A stretch of 64,000 nucleotides of DNA from Xanthobacter dioxanivorans. GTDB taxonomy: Bacteria; Pseudomonadota; Alphaproteobacteria; Rhizobiales; Xanthobacteraceae. The DNA lies in assembly GCF_016807805.1 (NCBI RefSeq), contig NZ_CP063362.1, positions 5,746,501 through 5,810,500 of the forward strand, in the 5' to 3' direction. Below, piece after piece: positions 19,618 through 29,010 of the stretch. The position numbers and the translations under genes were made by a program. Numbering within the stretch: the first letter of the stretch is position 1; each line of letters opens with the position of its first letter. The notes below the pieces were generated by a model that was given only the letters and a program-made list of their open reading frames with translations, did no database searches and was not told where the DNA came from.

Positions 19618-20871
19618 ATGGCCGCCTCCAACATCATCCTGCTTCTCGCCGAGATGCTGGTCTATTTCGGAGCCATGCTCGCGCTGTTCCGGCTGCGCCA
19701 GACGCTGGGAATCGGCGTTTTCTTCTGCGCCCTGGGCACGCTCCATTTCATGGAGACCTACCTCGCCGCCGCCTATTACGTGCAGATGCCGTTCGGCATC
19801 TCGCTCTCTCCCGGCTCGGTGGTCCTTTTCTCCGGCAAGCTCGCCCTCCTGCTGCTGGTCTATATCCGCGAAGACGCGCGGGTCGCACGCCAGCCGATCT
19901 ACGGCCTCCTCCTCGGCAACCTGCTGCTGATCGCCCTCGTCGCCCTGCTGCGCCAGCATGGGGTCGTGCCGGCGCCGGGCACGCCCGGGGACCTGTCGTT
20001 CATGGACCAGCTGGGCGCGCTGATGGTGTGGAGCACGGTGCTGCTGTTCATCGACTGCATCGCCATGATCCTGATCTACGAGCACCTGACGCCCCGGCTC
20101 CGCCGCTGGCCCATCCTCACCATATGGACCACGTTCGCCATCGTGCTCACCTTCGACCAGGCGGGCTTCTTCGCAGCGCTCCACCTTGCCATGGGCGTTC
20201 CTTTCACCGCGGGCTTCGGGGGTTGGGCGGGCAAGATCGTCGCCGCCGGCTTCTATGCGCTGATGCTGACCCACTATCTCAGCCGCTTCGAGAATGTGGG
20301 AACGGGACCGGTCCGGCGCCTCTCGGACATCTTCGACGCGCTCACCTACCGCCAGCGCTACGAGCAGCTGGAGGCCATCTCCCGCCGCGACGCCCTTACG
20401 AAGGTGCTGCACCGTGGCCAGCTCGAACCGCTGGGGCGCGACCTGCTCGCCGTCGCGAAGACCACCGGGCGCCCGGTGAGCCTGCTGCTGATTGACGTGG
20501 ACGATTTCAAGGACGTGAACGACCAGCACGGACACCCCACCGGCGACGAGGTGCTGCGCATCCTGGCGGAGACCCTCACCGATGGCCTGCGCCAGGGGGA
20601 CTACGTGGTGCGCTACGGCGGCGACGAATTCGCGGTGTTCGCCCCCGGCGTGTCCCATGCGAACGCGCTCCAGGTCGCCACCATGCTGTCGCAGCGCATC
20701 AAGGATGCGGCGCTGCCGGCCGGCGTGCCGCAGCAGACCCTCTCCATCGGGGTCGCCACCTCGCCCCGGGATGGAGAGAGCTTGACGGAACTGCTCGACG
20801 CGGCCGACAAGCGCCTTTATGTGGCCAAGGCGGCCGGGCGCGACCGGGTCATCGGCATACAGGCCGTATGA
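19618..20871 (+). CDS. Membrane-anchored diguanylate cyclase (GGDEF)
   Basis: A 417-residue enzyme predicted to make cyclic di-GMP. The N-terminal 220 residues form about six membrane helices with few polar loops; the layout (FSGKLALLLLVYIRED; GWAGKIVAAGFYALML) recalls the VUT/YhhQ transporter fold, used here presumably as a sensor. A short linker (YRQRYEQLEAISRRDALT) leads to the GGDEF domain with RYGGDEFAVF intact. An inhibitory I-site, RQGD, lies five residues before it, so product feedback is likely. I chose the ATG at 19618 because the helices begin immediately after it. Confidence 0.9.
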   Translation: MAASNIILLLAEMLVYFGAMLALFRLRQTLGIGVFFCALGTLHFMETYLAAAYYVQMPFGISLSPGSVVLFSGKLALLLLVYIREDARVARQPIYGLLLGNLLLIALVALLRQHGVVPAPGTPGDLSFMDQLGALMVWSTVLLFIDCIAMILIYEHLTPRLRRWPILTIWTTFAIVLTFDQAGFFAALHLAMGVPFTAGFGGWAGKIVAAGFYALMLTHYLSRFENVGTGPVRRLSDIFDALTYRQRYEQLEAISRRDALTKVLHRGQLEPLGRDLLAVAKTTGRPVSLLLIDVDDFKDVNDQHGHPTGDEVLRILAETLTDGLRQGDYVVRYGGDEFAVFAPGVSHANALQVATMLSQRIKDAALPAGVPQQTLSIGVATSPRDGESLTELLDAADKRLYVAKAAGRDRVIGIQAV

Positions 20872-20908
20872 CCGGCCTGGCCTGCGTCCATGACCGCGCC
20901 GACGACCA

Positions 20909-21859
20909 ATGCCTCTCACGGATGATCCGCCGCCCATGCTCGAAGGCCTGCCCCCGAACGATGCCACCCATGTGATGCGGGTCGCCGCCCCGCGGATCCC
21001 GGCCCAGCGCATCGCCGACCTCATCTCGGAATCCTTCGATCCCGCCGAGGTGGCGGTGGCCAATTTCGAGCAGGCCGAGGATGACTGGGTGGTGGAGGTG
21101 TTCGCCGGCGCCGCCTTCGATGCCGAGATGCTCCGCGAACTGGTGGAGGCGGCCGCGGGGCCCGCCATCGCCGCGACGGTCACCTTTGGCGATGTGGAGG
21201 AGAAGGACTGGGTGGCGGCCAGCCTCGAGGGGCTCGTCCCGGTGACGGTGGGCCCGTTCGTGGTGCACGGCGCCCACGACCGCGCAAAGGTCGGGCCGAA
21301 CCGCGTCGGCATCGAGATCGAGGCCGCCCTCGCCTTCGGCACCGGTCATCACGGCACCACGCAGGGCTGTCTGCACGCCATCGTCGATGCCGCCCGGCGC
21401 GGCCGGCCAAGGCATGTGCTGGATGTGGGCACGGGTACCGGCGTGCTCGCCATCGCGGCGGAGCGGCGCTTTCACACGAAGGTGGTGGGCAGCGATATCG
21501 ATGTGGTGGCAGTCCGCACGGCGCGGGCCAATGCGCGGGCCAACAGGGCGCCTGGCGTGCTGATGCTCCATGCCGCCGGAGCCGAGGCGCGGGCGCTGCG
21601 CGACAACGGGCCCTACGACCTCATCCTCGCCAATATCCTGCTGCCGCCGCTGAAGCGGCTGGCACGGCCGCTGCGGGCGCTGCTTGCGCCCGGCGGCCGC
21701 ATCGTCTTGTCAGGATTGCTGACGTCGCAGGCGCCCGCGGCGCTGGCCGCCTACCGGGCGCAGGGCCTGCGGCTGGTCTCGCGGCGGAACATCGAGGGGT
21801 GGACGACGCTCACCCTCGCGGTGCGGGCACAACGGCCGCACCGTCACGTCGCATCCTGA
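20909..21859 (+). CDS. prmA: Ribosomal protein L11 methyltransferase
   Basis: Trimethylates lysines and the N terminus of ribosomal protein L11. The 316-residue protein has an N-terminal substrate-recognition domain and the catalytic domain with AFGTGHHGTTQGCL, motif I VLDVGTGTGVLAIAA, SDIDVVAVRTA and the NILLPPLKRLA motif. Two starts are possible, ATG at 20909 or ATG at 20936; I keep the first. It lies 37 bases after the diguanylate cyclase stop, on the same strand. Confidence 0.94.
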   Translation: MPLTDDPPPMLEGLPPNDATHVMRVAAPRIPAQRIADLISESFDPAEVAVANFEQAEDDWVVEVFAGAAFDAEMLRELVEAAAGPAIAATVTFGDVEEKDWVAASLEGLVPVTVGPFVVHGAHDRAKVGPNRVGIEIEAALAFGTGHHGTTQGCLHAIVDAARRGRPRHVLDVGTGTGVLAIAAERRFHTKVVGSDIDVVAVRTARANARANRAPGVLMLHAAGAEARALRDNGPYDLILANILLPPLKRLARPLRALLAPGGRIVLSGLLTSQAPAALAAYRAQGLRLVSRRNIEGWTTLTLAVRAQRPHRHVAS

Positions 21860-21960
21860 TCGCCGCTGCGGACGGAGAACTCGTCACGCGACAGTCGCGC
21901 ACCTGCCGCCGATCCGCCCGGCCCATGACGGCCCGGGCGCATCCGGCTTCGATCGTGAAT

Positions 21961-22137
21961 TCAGGCGATGGGATCGCGGCCGTTAAGCTGCACGTAGCGG
22001 GCAAGTTCACGCTCGGCCTGCTCCATGCGAGCAGCGACGATGGCTTCCATCAAGCGGGCAAAAAAGCCCTTCTTCGGGGCGACGGCAGCCTTCGGCGCGG
22101 ACGCGAAAGTCTTGGTGGTATAAGTGACGGCGCTCAT
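21961..22137 (-). CDS. Small conserved hypothetical protein (58 aa)
   Basis: A 58-residue basic protein: an N-terminal Thr/Ala/Lys-rich tail followed by an amphipathic helix, FFARLMEAIVAARMEQAERE, and the end LARYVQLNGRDPIA. I chose the ATG at 22137 because AGGAGG stands about seven bases upstream; the extension to 22200 lacks such a site. Short proteins with this FF-R-L-AxxxARMxQAxRE pattern are widespread in Rhizobiales, but no function is known to me. No signal peptide or membrane helix is seen; the helix could mediate membrane or protein contact. Confidence 0.75.
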   Translation of the reverse strand: MSAVTYTTKTFASAPKAAVAPKKGFFARLMEAIVAARMEQAERELARYVQLNGRDPIA

Positions 22138-22299
22138 GAGAGGCCTCCTGCATATGGTCCTGCGGACCCTTGATGCAGCGCAATATACGATGCGCCGCAC
22201 TGCAGCAGAAGCGCCGCTATCTCATGCCTGCCCTGCATTCCGCGCAAGTGCCCCCGGAAAATGCCCCTGGGGCACGTCCGCCCGCCGGGCCGGTGCAGG

Positions 22300-22809
22300 T
22301 CACAAGCGCGGCGACATGCCCACGTGCCGGCCGATTCCCTCGGGCGTCGGCAAGGCGGCATGGGAGGCGCGCATGGTGGCGATGCGCTCGAGCACATCGT
22401 CGGGGAAGGGCATCACATGACGCGTCTTGAGGTTCACGTGGAGGGCCATCTGCTCCGACGTGGCGGACACCCAGCCTTCGGTGGCATGATGCAGCGACTG
22501 GAACAGGTGAAGGCGCTTCTCGTCATAGTCCACCAGCCGGAGCGCCACCCGCACGGGTGAATCGGCTGGCAGCTCCCTCAGGTAGCGCACATGGGACTCC
22601 GCCGTGAAGAAGGAGGCGCCGCGCCGTCCGGCATAATCGGGACCAAGGCCGAGAAGGCTCAGCGCCTCGTCCATCGCCCGATCGAAGATGAGTGAATAAT
22701 AGGCCATGTTCAGATGGCCGTTATAATCGGTCCACTCTTCTTCGACCCTCATCGAGGAGGAGACGAAGGGAGCGAAGAACAATGGTTCAAAGTCGATCCG
22801 GTCCAGCAT
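22300..22809 (-). CDS. Hotdog-fold thioesterase family protein
   Basis: A 169-residue hotdog protein. EEWTDYNGHLNMAYYSLIFDRAMDE holds the Tyr/Asn/His pattern around the N-terminal hotdog helix; YLRELPADSPVRVALRLVDYDEKRLHLFQSL follows. This subgroup resembles acyl-CoA thioesterases, including betainyl- or carnitine-pathway enzymes; the actual acyl substrate is unknown. ATG at 22809 was chosen because similarity begins there. It is divergent from the D-lactate-dehydrogenase-like gene, with about 214 bp between. Confidence 0.85.
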   Translation of the reverse strand: MLDRIDFEPLFFAPFVSSSMRVEEEWTDYNGHLNMAYYSLIFDRAMDEALSLLGLGPDYAGRRGASFFTAESHVRYLRELPADSPVRVALRLVDYDEKRLHLFQSLHHATEGWVSATSEQMALHVNLKTRHVMPFPDDVLERIATMRASHAALPTPEGIGRHVGMSPRL

Positions 22810-23023
22810 GGCCGCCTCGCCTCGTCTGCCTGAATTTGCCGCTTGTGAAAGCACTCTGCCGTGATACGAGGCATCCGTCACCCTGGAAAATCGGCGCGAA
22901 GAGCGAATCAAAAAAGTCACTGTCAAGGTAAATCTGTTCTTTTTCGGCCCAACCATACCGCACCGCGCCCGCCGGCCCGTTCCCACGCGGCCTGAAGGGG
23001 AAGGCAAAGTTAAGGATTCGTAA

Positions 23024-24436
23024 ATGGTTGTTGCAGCCGCTAAATCCGAGCCCGCGCTTCAAGAGCGAATCGTCGAGGCCATCGAGAGCTTGCGATCCCT
23101 CCTTGATCACAAGCTCGTGACCAACCTCGCGGTCCGGGAACAACACGCCAACATCACCACCTACCTGCCCAACGAGCCGGCAGATGCGGTGGTTTTCGCT
23201 GAATGCACAGAAGATGTGCAGGCGATCGTGCGGATTTGCGCGGATCTCGACGTGCCGGTCATCCCCTGGGGCGCCGGCACCTCGCTGGAAGGCCATGTGA
23301 ACGCGCCGCTCGGCGGCATCTGCGTGGATCTCTCGCGCATGAACCGCATCCTCGCGGTGAACACGGACGACCTCGACTGCGTCATCGAGCCCGGCGTCAC
23401 CCGCAAGCGGCTCAATGAGGAGCTGCGCGACCAGGGCCTGTTCTTTCCCCTCGACCCCGGCGCCGACGCCTCCCTCGGTGGCATGGCCTCCACCCGCTGC
23501 TCGGGCACCAATGCCGTGCGCTACGGCACCATGAAGGACAACGTCCTGTCCCTGAAGGTGGTGACCCCCGCCGGCGAGGTGCTCACCACCGCCACGCGCG
23601 CCCGCAAATCCTCCGCCGGCTACGACCTCACCCGCCTCTATGTAGGGGCGGAGGGCACGCTCGGCATCATCACCGAGATCACCCTCAAGCTCCACGGCAT
23701 CCCGGAGGCCATCTCCGCCGCGGTCTGCCCGTTCCCGACCGTGGAGGCGGCCTGCAACACGGTGATCGCCACCATCCAGAGCGGCATCCCGGTGGCGCGC
23801 ATCGAGCTTCTGGACGAGGTACAGGTGAAGGCCTCCAACGCCTACGCCAAGCTCGATCTTGCCGAAACCCCCACCCTGTTCCTCGAATTTCATGGCACCG
23901 AGGCCAATGTCCACGAGCAGGCGCAGCGCTTCGGCGCGCTGGCGGCGGAATATGGCGGCGGCCCCTCGGTGTTCGCGGTGAAGCCCGAGGAGCGCTCGAA
24001 GCTCTGGCAGGCGCGGCATGACGCCTACTGGTCGGCCCTGCCCCTGCGCCCCGGCGCCAAGGCGGTGGCGACCGACGTGTGCGTGCCCATCTCCCGCCTC
24101 GCCGAATGCGTGATGGAGACGAAGCGGGACATCGTCGAGATGGGCCTTGTCGCCCCCATCGTCGGGCATGTGGGCGACGGCAATTTCCACACCACCCTCA
24201 TGGTGGACGTGGCCGATCCGGACGATTTCGCCAAGGCGAAGCTCTATATGGCGCGCCTCATCGAGCGGGCCCTCGCCATGGGCGGCACCTGCACCGGCGA
24301 GCACGGCATCGGCCAGGGCAAGATGAAGTACATGGCGGCCGAGCACGGCGGGGAAGCGCTCGAGGCCATGCGTGCCATCAAGCGTGCCCTCGATCCCAAA
24401 AACATCATGAATCCGGGGAAGATCGTCGCGATCTGA
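23024..24436 (+). CDS. FAD-linked oxidase, D-lactate dehydrogenase/GlcD type
   Basis: A 470-residue flavoprotein of the vanillyl-alcohol-oxidase fold. The FAD-binding PCMH domain contains VIPWGAGTSLEGHVNAPLGG and GGMASTRCSGTNAVRYGTMKDNVL, and the C-terminal domain ends in GTCTGEHGIGQGKMKYMAAEHG. This architecture fits cytochrome-dependent D-lactate dehydrogenase (Dld), with GlcD-like 2-hydroxyacid dehydrogenases as the alternative. No lactate permease or glcEF is adjacent, so substrate assignment stays open. Start ATG at 23024. Confidence 0.9.
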   Translation: MVVAAAKSEPALQERIVEAIESLRSLLDHKLVTNLAVREQHANITTYLPNEPADAVVFAECTEDVQAIVRICADLDVPVIPWGAGTSLEGHVNAPLGGICVDLSRMNRILAVNTDDLDCVIEPGVTRKRLNEELRDQGLFFPLDPGADASLGGMASTRCSGTNAVRYGTMKDNVLSLKVVTPAGEVLTTATRARKSSAGYDLTRLYVGAEGTLGIITEITLKLHGIPEAISAAVCPFPTVEAACNTVIATIQSGIPVARIELLDEVQVKASNAYAKLDLAETPTLFLEFHGTEANVHEQAQRFGALAAEYGGGPSVFAVKPEERSKLWQARHDAYWSALPLRPGAKAVATDVCVPISRLAECVMETKRDIVEMGLVAPIVGHVGDGNFHTTLMVDVADPDDFAKAKLYMARLIERALAMGGTCTGEHGIGQGKMKYMAAEHGGEALEAMRAIKRALDPKNIMNPGKIVAI

Positions 24437-24528
24437 TCGCAATCCCTGCGCATAGGAAAAGCGGTCCCCATGTGAGGGGCTGGGCCTCGGGGGGCGGGCC
24501 TCGGTGAGAAGGTCTCGGGGAGACGGGC

Positions 24529-27500
24529 GTGCAGGGCATACTCATCAGTCTCGCCACGGCGGTGATCCTGGCCATCGGCGGGGCGTTCGCTGCCCCGTAC
24601 GTGGTTGACTGGAACGCCTGGCGCGGCACGTTCGAGACCGAGATGGGCCGCGCGCTGGGCCTGCCCGTGGTCATCCGCGGCTCCATCGACGCGGAGATCC
24701 TGCCCGCCCCGCGCATCCGCCTGCGCGACGTCACGCTGGGCGACGTGGTGTCCACCGGCGGCACGGTGCGGGAGCTGAGCGCCGAACTCTCCCTTGGCGC
24801 GCTACTGCGGGGCGAGGTGCAGGCCACCGGCGTCAGCCTCGATCGGCCACAGATCCGCCTCGTGCTCGACAGCGCCGGGCGCCTGTCCCTGCCGACCGGC
24901 ACCGGCCGTGCCGCCGACCTCTCCATCGCCCGCTTCGACATCCAGGACGGCGCCCTCGACGTGCTCGACCGCGCCTCCGACCACACCTTCACCTTCACCG
25001 ACCTCGACCTTAAGGGCGAGGCACGCACCCTCTCGGGTCCCTTCCGCCTCGATGGCGAGGTGGAGTCGTCCGGTGCCCGATTCGCCCTGCGTTCGACGCT
25101 CGGCAAGATCGGCGACGACGGCACGGGGCGCCTGCGCGTCGTCCTCGACGGGCGCAACCGGCCGTTCGGCCTCGACCTCGACGGCACCCTCGACCTGAAG
25201 GAGGCCAAGCCCCGTTTCGACGGGCGCGCCACCCTCTCCCGCCACGGCAACGAGGGCGAGGCCTGGCAGTTGTCCGGGGCGCTGAAGGCGAGCCCCGAGG
25301 CGGTTCTGGCGGAGAGCCTCGACCTGTCCATCGGCGGGGCGGCGACGCCGGCCCAGCTCACCGGATCCGCGCGCCTTTCGCTGGGGCGGGCCATCGGCCT
25401 CGATGCGGTGCTGAACGCCCGCAGCCTCGACATCGATGCGCTGCGCGCCTCGACCGCCACCGGCGATGCGGCCGCATCCGCGCCCAATCCCGGCACGGCG
25501 CTGCCGCGCTTCCTTGCCGGCGTGGCCGCCCTGCCGGCCCCCGACATCGCCTCCAAGATCGGCCTCGCCGTGGACCAGATGATGCTCGGCGGCACGCTGC
25601 TGCGCGACGTGCGGGCGGACATTTCCGGTTCCAGCGCCGGCTGGCGGCTCGACAACGGCGAGGCCCAGCTGCCCGGCAAGGCATCGATCCGGCTGTCCGG
25701 CACCCCCACCCGTGCCGGCGACGGGTTCGACGGCACGGTGACTTTCTCGGCCGACGATCCGGCGGCTTTCCTGCGCTGGGCGGCCCCCTCCGCGCCGCGG
25801 GAATATGTCAGCGCAGTGAAGGGACCCGTGCGGCTGTCCGGCCGAGTGACCGCCGCGCCAGCGCGCATCGCCGTGGACGGTCTCGACGCCACCTTCGCGG
25901 CGAGCCGGATGCGTGGGCAGGCGACCGCCGCCCTCGAACCGGGCCAGGCGCCGAAGATCGGCCTCAAGCTTTCCCTCGACGGGTTCGACCTCGACCCGCT
26001 CATCGCGGCGCTCCAGCAGGCGGCGGCCTCCGTCGGCGGCGGCGCCGACGGGTCGGTGAGCCTCGACGGACGCAACCTCTCCGTCGCCGGGCTGCCCTTG
26101 CGCGCCCTGACACTGGATGCCGCCGCAACCGGCGGCAGCTGGCGCCTCAACCGCATCGTCCTGGACGACCTCGCCGGCCTCAGGCTCGAAGGCGCCGGCC
26201 GCATGGAGAACTTCTCCACCACGCCGCGGGGCACCTTCAACATCAGCGCTTCGGGCGCGAAGGCGGACGGGCTGGTTCCGGTCGCCCGCCTCCTCGCCGG
26301 GGACCAGACGGCGCAGGCGCTGTCCAGTCTCCTGCCCATCGCCGCGCCGGTCAAACTCTCCGGCACCGTGGTCTGGGGCGAGGCGGGTGCCCGCGACGTG
26401 ACCGTCGCCGGCACCCTCGGCCAGATCTCCGGCGACATCTCCTTCGCCCGCAGCAATGCGGGGGTGCCCCTGCGCGTCGCCCTGAAGGCGGATGCGACCG
26501 ACGCGGCGCGCGCGTTCGCGGCCTTCGGCGTCGACATCATCAACCCCCGCGTCGGGCCGGCGCGTGTGGAATTGTCCATCGAGCCCCTGGCCCAGGGCGA
26601 GGCCAACGTGCGCGGCCGCCTCGTCATGGCCGACATGATCGCCCAGGGCGAGGGCAGCGCCCGGATCTCCGGCGGCAGTCTCGTGCCGAGCCTCGCCATG
26701 CGCCTCGACGGCCCGGACCTCGGCCGTATCCTGCCACAGGCGGCCGCGGCGGTGGATGGTGCGGTGCCGACGGCGCTGGCTTTCCTGCTCACGCGCAACG
26801 GCGCCACATGGCGGCTCGACAACCTCGCCGGATCGCTCGCCGCCGCCCCGCTTACCGGCACCCTGGACATCGAGCCGGGACCGGTGCCACGCCTGTCCGG
26901 CAAGCTCGCCCTCGACACCCTCTCGCTGCCGCGCAGCCTCGCCATGTTCGGAGCCCGGGCCGGCGCGGAGTCCCCGACCGCCGCAAGCGCCTTCTGGAGC
27001 AGCGGCCGGCTCGGCCCGCCGGCGGTCGCCAACCTCGCTTTGTCGCTCGATCTCTCCGCCGGGCGCCTCGCCGTGCTCGGGCCCTATGCCCTCGGCAACG
27101 CGCGCCTCGTCATCACCAGCGACGGCACCGACCTTGATGTGCGTGACATTTCCGGCAGCATCGGCGGTGGCCGCGCGGCCGCGGCGCTCCGCCTGCGCCG
27201 GCAGGGCGAGGTCATCGCCGCGGACGGCCGCATCGTCCTGGAGCAGGTAGAGGCCGACGCCCTGCTGTCCCCCGCCGCCGCCCGCACGCCGCCGCGTGGC
27301 AAGGTCAATCTCATGCTCGATCTCGGCGGCTCCGGCCGCACGGTGCTCGGCGTGATGCAGACCCTGTCCGGCCAGGGCACGCTCTCGGTGCGCGAGCTCG
27401 CGATCGAGGGGGCGAGCCCCGCCGCCCTCGACGCCGTGCTGGCGGAAACGCAGGCACTGGCGCCGCCGCCGGATGAGCGGCGTACGGCGCAGATGCTCGA

Positions 27501-28469
27501 CCGCGCCCTGCTGAAGGGGCCGCTGCGCCTCGCCACTGTCGAATCGACACTGGGCGTCGTCAATGGTGTCGCCCGTTTGTCGCCGGCGCGCGCCACCACC
27601 ACCGGCAATGTGCGCGTAGGGCTTTCGGGGACCCTCGACCTGACACGCCTGACCATGGACGCCGGTGTCGAACTGGAGGGTCCGGAAGTCGGCGGCGGCG
27701 TGCCCGGCGGCAGCGTCGTCTGGCGCGGGCCGCTGGCGAATCCCGAGCGCCGCGTCAACGCGCCCGCCCTCACCAGCGTGGTGGCCCTGCGGGCCATCGA
27801 TCGGGAGACCCGCCGCCTCGAAGAGCGCCAGCAGGCCCGTCCCGCAGCTCCCACGGCGCCCGCCGCACCGCCAGCCGCCACTCCGGTGGTGACGCCGCCG
27901 GCGCAGCCATCCGCCACCGCGCCGGCCACACCACCGGAGCCGCCGCGGCCGGCGCCACCGCCCGTCGCCGCTCCCCCGCCTCCTCAGGCGCAACCGCAGA
28001 TCCCGCCGCCGGCTCCAGCCGTGGCGGCGACGCCTCCGGCGCCCGCCGCGCCCAAGCCGGCGGCTCCGGCGACGCCCCCTGCGGCGCCGCAGGGCGGGGA
28101 AACGCGCGGACAGGGGTTCGGCGCTCCCGCCGCACCCGGTTCCGCCGGTGCCGGGACCGGGGCGGGCGCGAGCCCGACAGGGCGGACCGATGCGCCGCGC
28201 CAGGACAGCCGAAGTCAGGACAGCCGGGGTCAGGACAGCCGGGGTCAGGACAGCCGGCCCGCGACGCCCGCACCGGCGCAATCGGACGCGGTCCGCCGGG
28301 CGCCCGCCGCGCGGCCGACATCGCCGACCACCCCCCACCGCACCGAGCGCGTGCCGGCGGACGTGCCGCCGCCGCGGATCTTCATCCCCACGCCTTCGGA
28401 AACCACCCTGCCGCCGACCCGTGGCTTCGGCGACCTGCCCCGCCCCCCGGCCTCGTCGGCGGACAGTGA
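24529..28469 (+). CDS. AsmA-family inner-membrane protein (3' end probably frameshifted)
   Basis: A giant AsmA-like protein, about 1313 residues if ended at 28469. It has an N-terminal membrane anchor (ILISLATAVILAIGGAFAAPYVVDW), then long beta-rich repeats typical of AsmA/TamB/bridge-like lipid-transfer proteins, and a Pro/Ala-rich tail from about residue 1100 containing four QDSR pentapeptide copies. Such proteins are thought to move phospholipids across the periplasm. As given, the frame stays open to 29190, running antisense through all of folA. One extra C in the six-C run at 28443-28448 gives RPPGLVGGQ and a TGA at 28467, just before the folA stop. The GTG at 24529 is the start. Confidence 0.8.
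28201..28260 (+). repeat. Four 15-bp tandem repeats in the AsmA-like gene
   Basis: Four in-frame copies of a 15-bp unit (CAGGACAGCCGGGGT and variants) at 28201, 28216, 28231 and 28246 encode QDSRS-QDSRG-QDSRG-QDSRP in the disordered tail. As in-frame units they should vary in number without breaking the protein. Confidence 0.95.
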
Positions 28470-28482
28470 GGGAGGCCGCCGC

Positions 28483-29010
28483 TCAGGCGGGGGCGCGCAC
28501 CAGCGTCACGTAGCTGAAGGACGCCTCGTCCTTCTCGCCGCGCAGGGGTCCCTCACGCACCGCCTCGCGCCATTGCGCGCGGTCGAAGGCGGGAAAGTGC
28601 ACGTCGCCCTCGGGCGCGGCGTGCACCTCGGTGAGATGGACGGTGCGGGCCAGCGGCAGCGTCTCGCGGAACACCCGCTCGCCGCCGATCACCATGATCT
28701 CGTCCGCGCCCATTTCATCGGCGGCGGCGTCGGCGAGGCGCAGCGCTTCGGCGAGGCTTTCGCCCTTCAGCACGCCCTCGGGCGGCACGAAGGCCGGATC
28801 GGCGCTCACCACGACCGAAGTGCGCCCCGGCAGCGGACGGCCGATGGAATCGAAGGTCCTCCGGCCCATCAGCAGCGGCTTGCCCCAGGTGATGGCGCGG
28901 AACCGCTTGAGATCGGACGGCAGCCGCCAGGGCAAGCCCCCGCCGGCCCCGATGACGCCGTTCTGGGACACGGCGACGACGAGGCTGAGGGGGTGGCGGG
29001 AGCCGGTCAT
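28483..29010 (-). CDS. folA: Dihydrofolate reductase
   Basis: Reduces dihydrofolate to tetrahydrofolate using NADPH. The 175-residue protein starts MTGSRHPLSLVVAVSQNGVI, then AGGGLPWRLPSDLKRFRAIT, MGRRTFDSIGRPLPGR and the NADPH motif IMVIGGERVF. The ATG at 29010 overlaps the stop of the upstream amine oxidase gene by four bases (ATGA). No thyA is seen beside it. The long apparent extension of this frame upstream is only the shadow of the amine oxidase gene. Confidence 0.96.
   Translation of the reverse strand: MTGSRHPLSLVVAVSQNGVIGAGGGLPWRLPSDLKRFRAITWGKPLLMGRRTFDSIGRPLPGRTSVVVSADPAFVPPEGVLKGESLAEALRLADAAADEMGADEIMVIGGERVFRETLPLARTVHLTEVHAAPEGDVHFPAFDRAQWREAVREGPLRGEKDEASFSYVTLVRAPA

Noticed and set aside
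22787..24442. A 551-codon minus-strand open frame
   Set aside because: Antisense shadow of the D-lactate-dehydrogenase-like gene, with no recognisable protein features.
28201..28260. Possible CRISPR array from short repeats
   Set aside because: Units are contiguous 15-bp in-frame repeats with no spacers and no cas genes.
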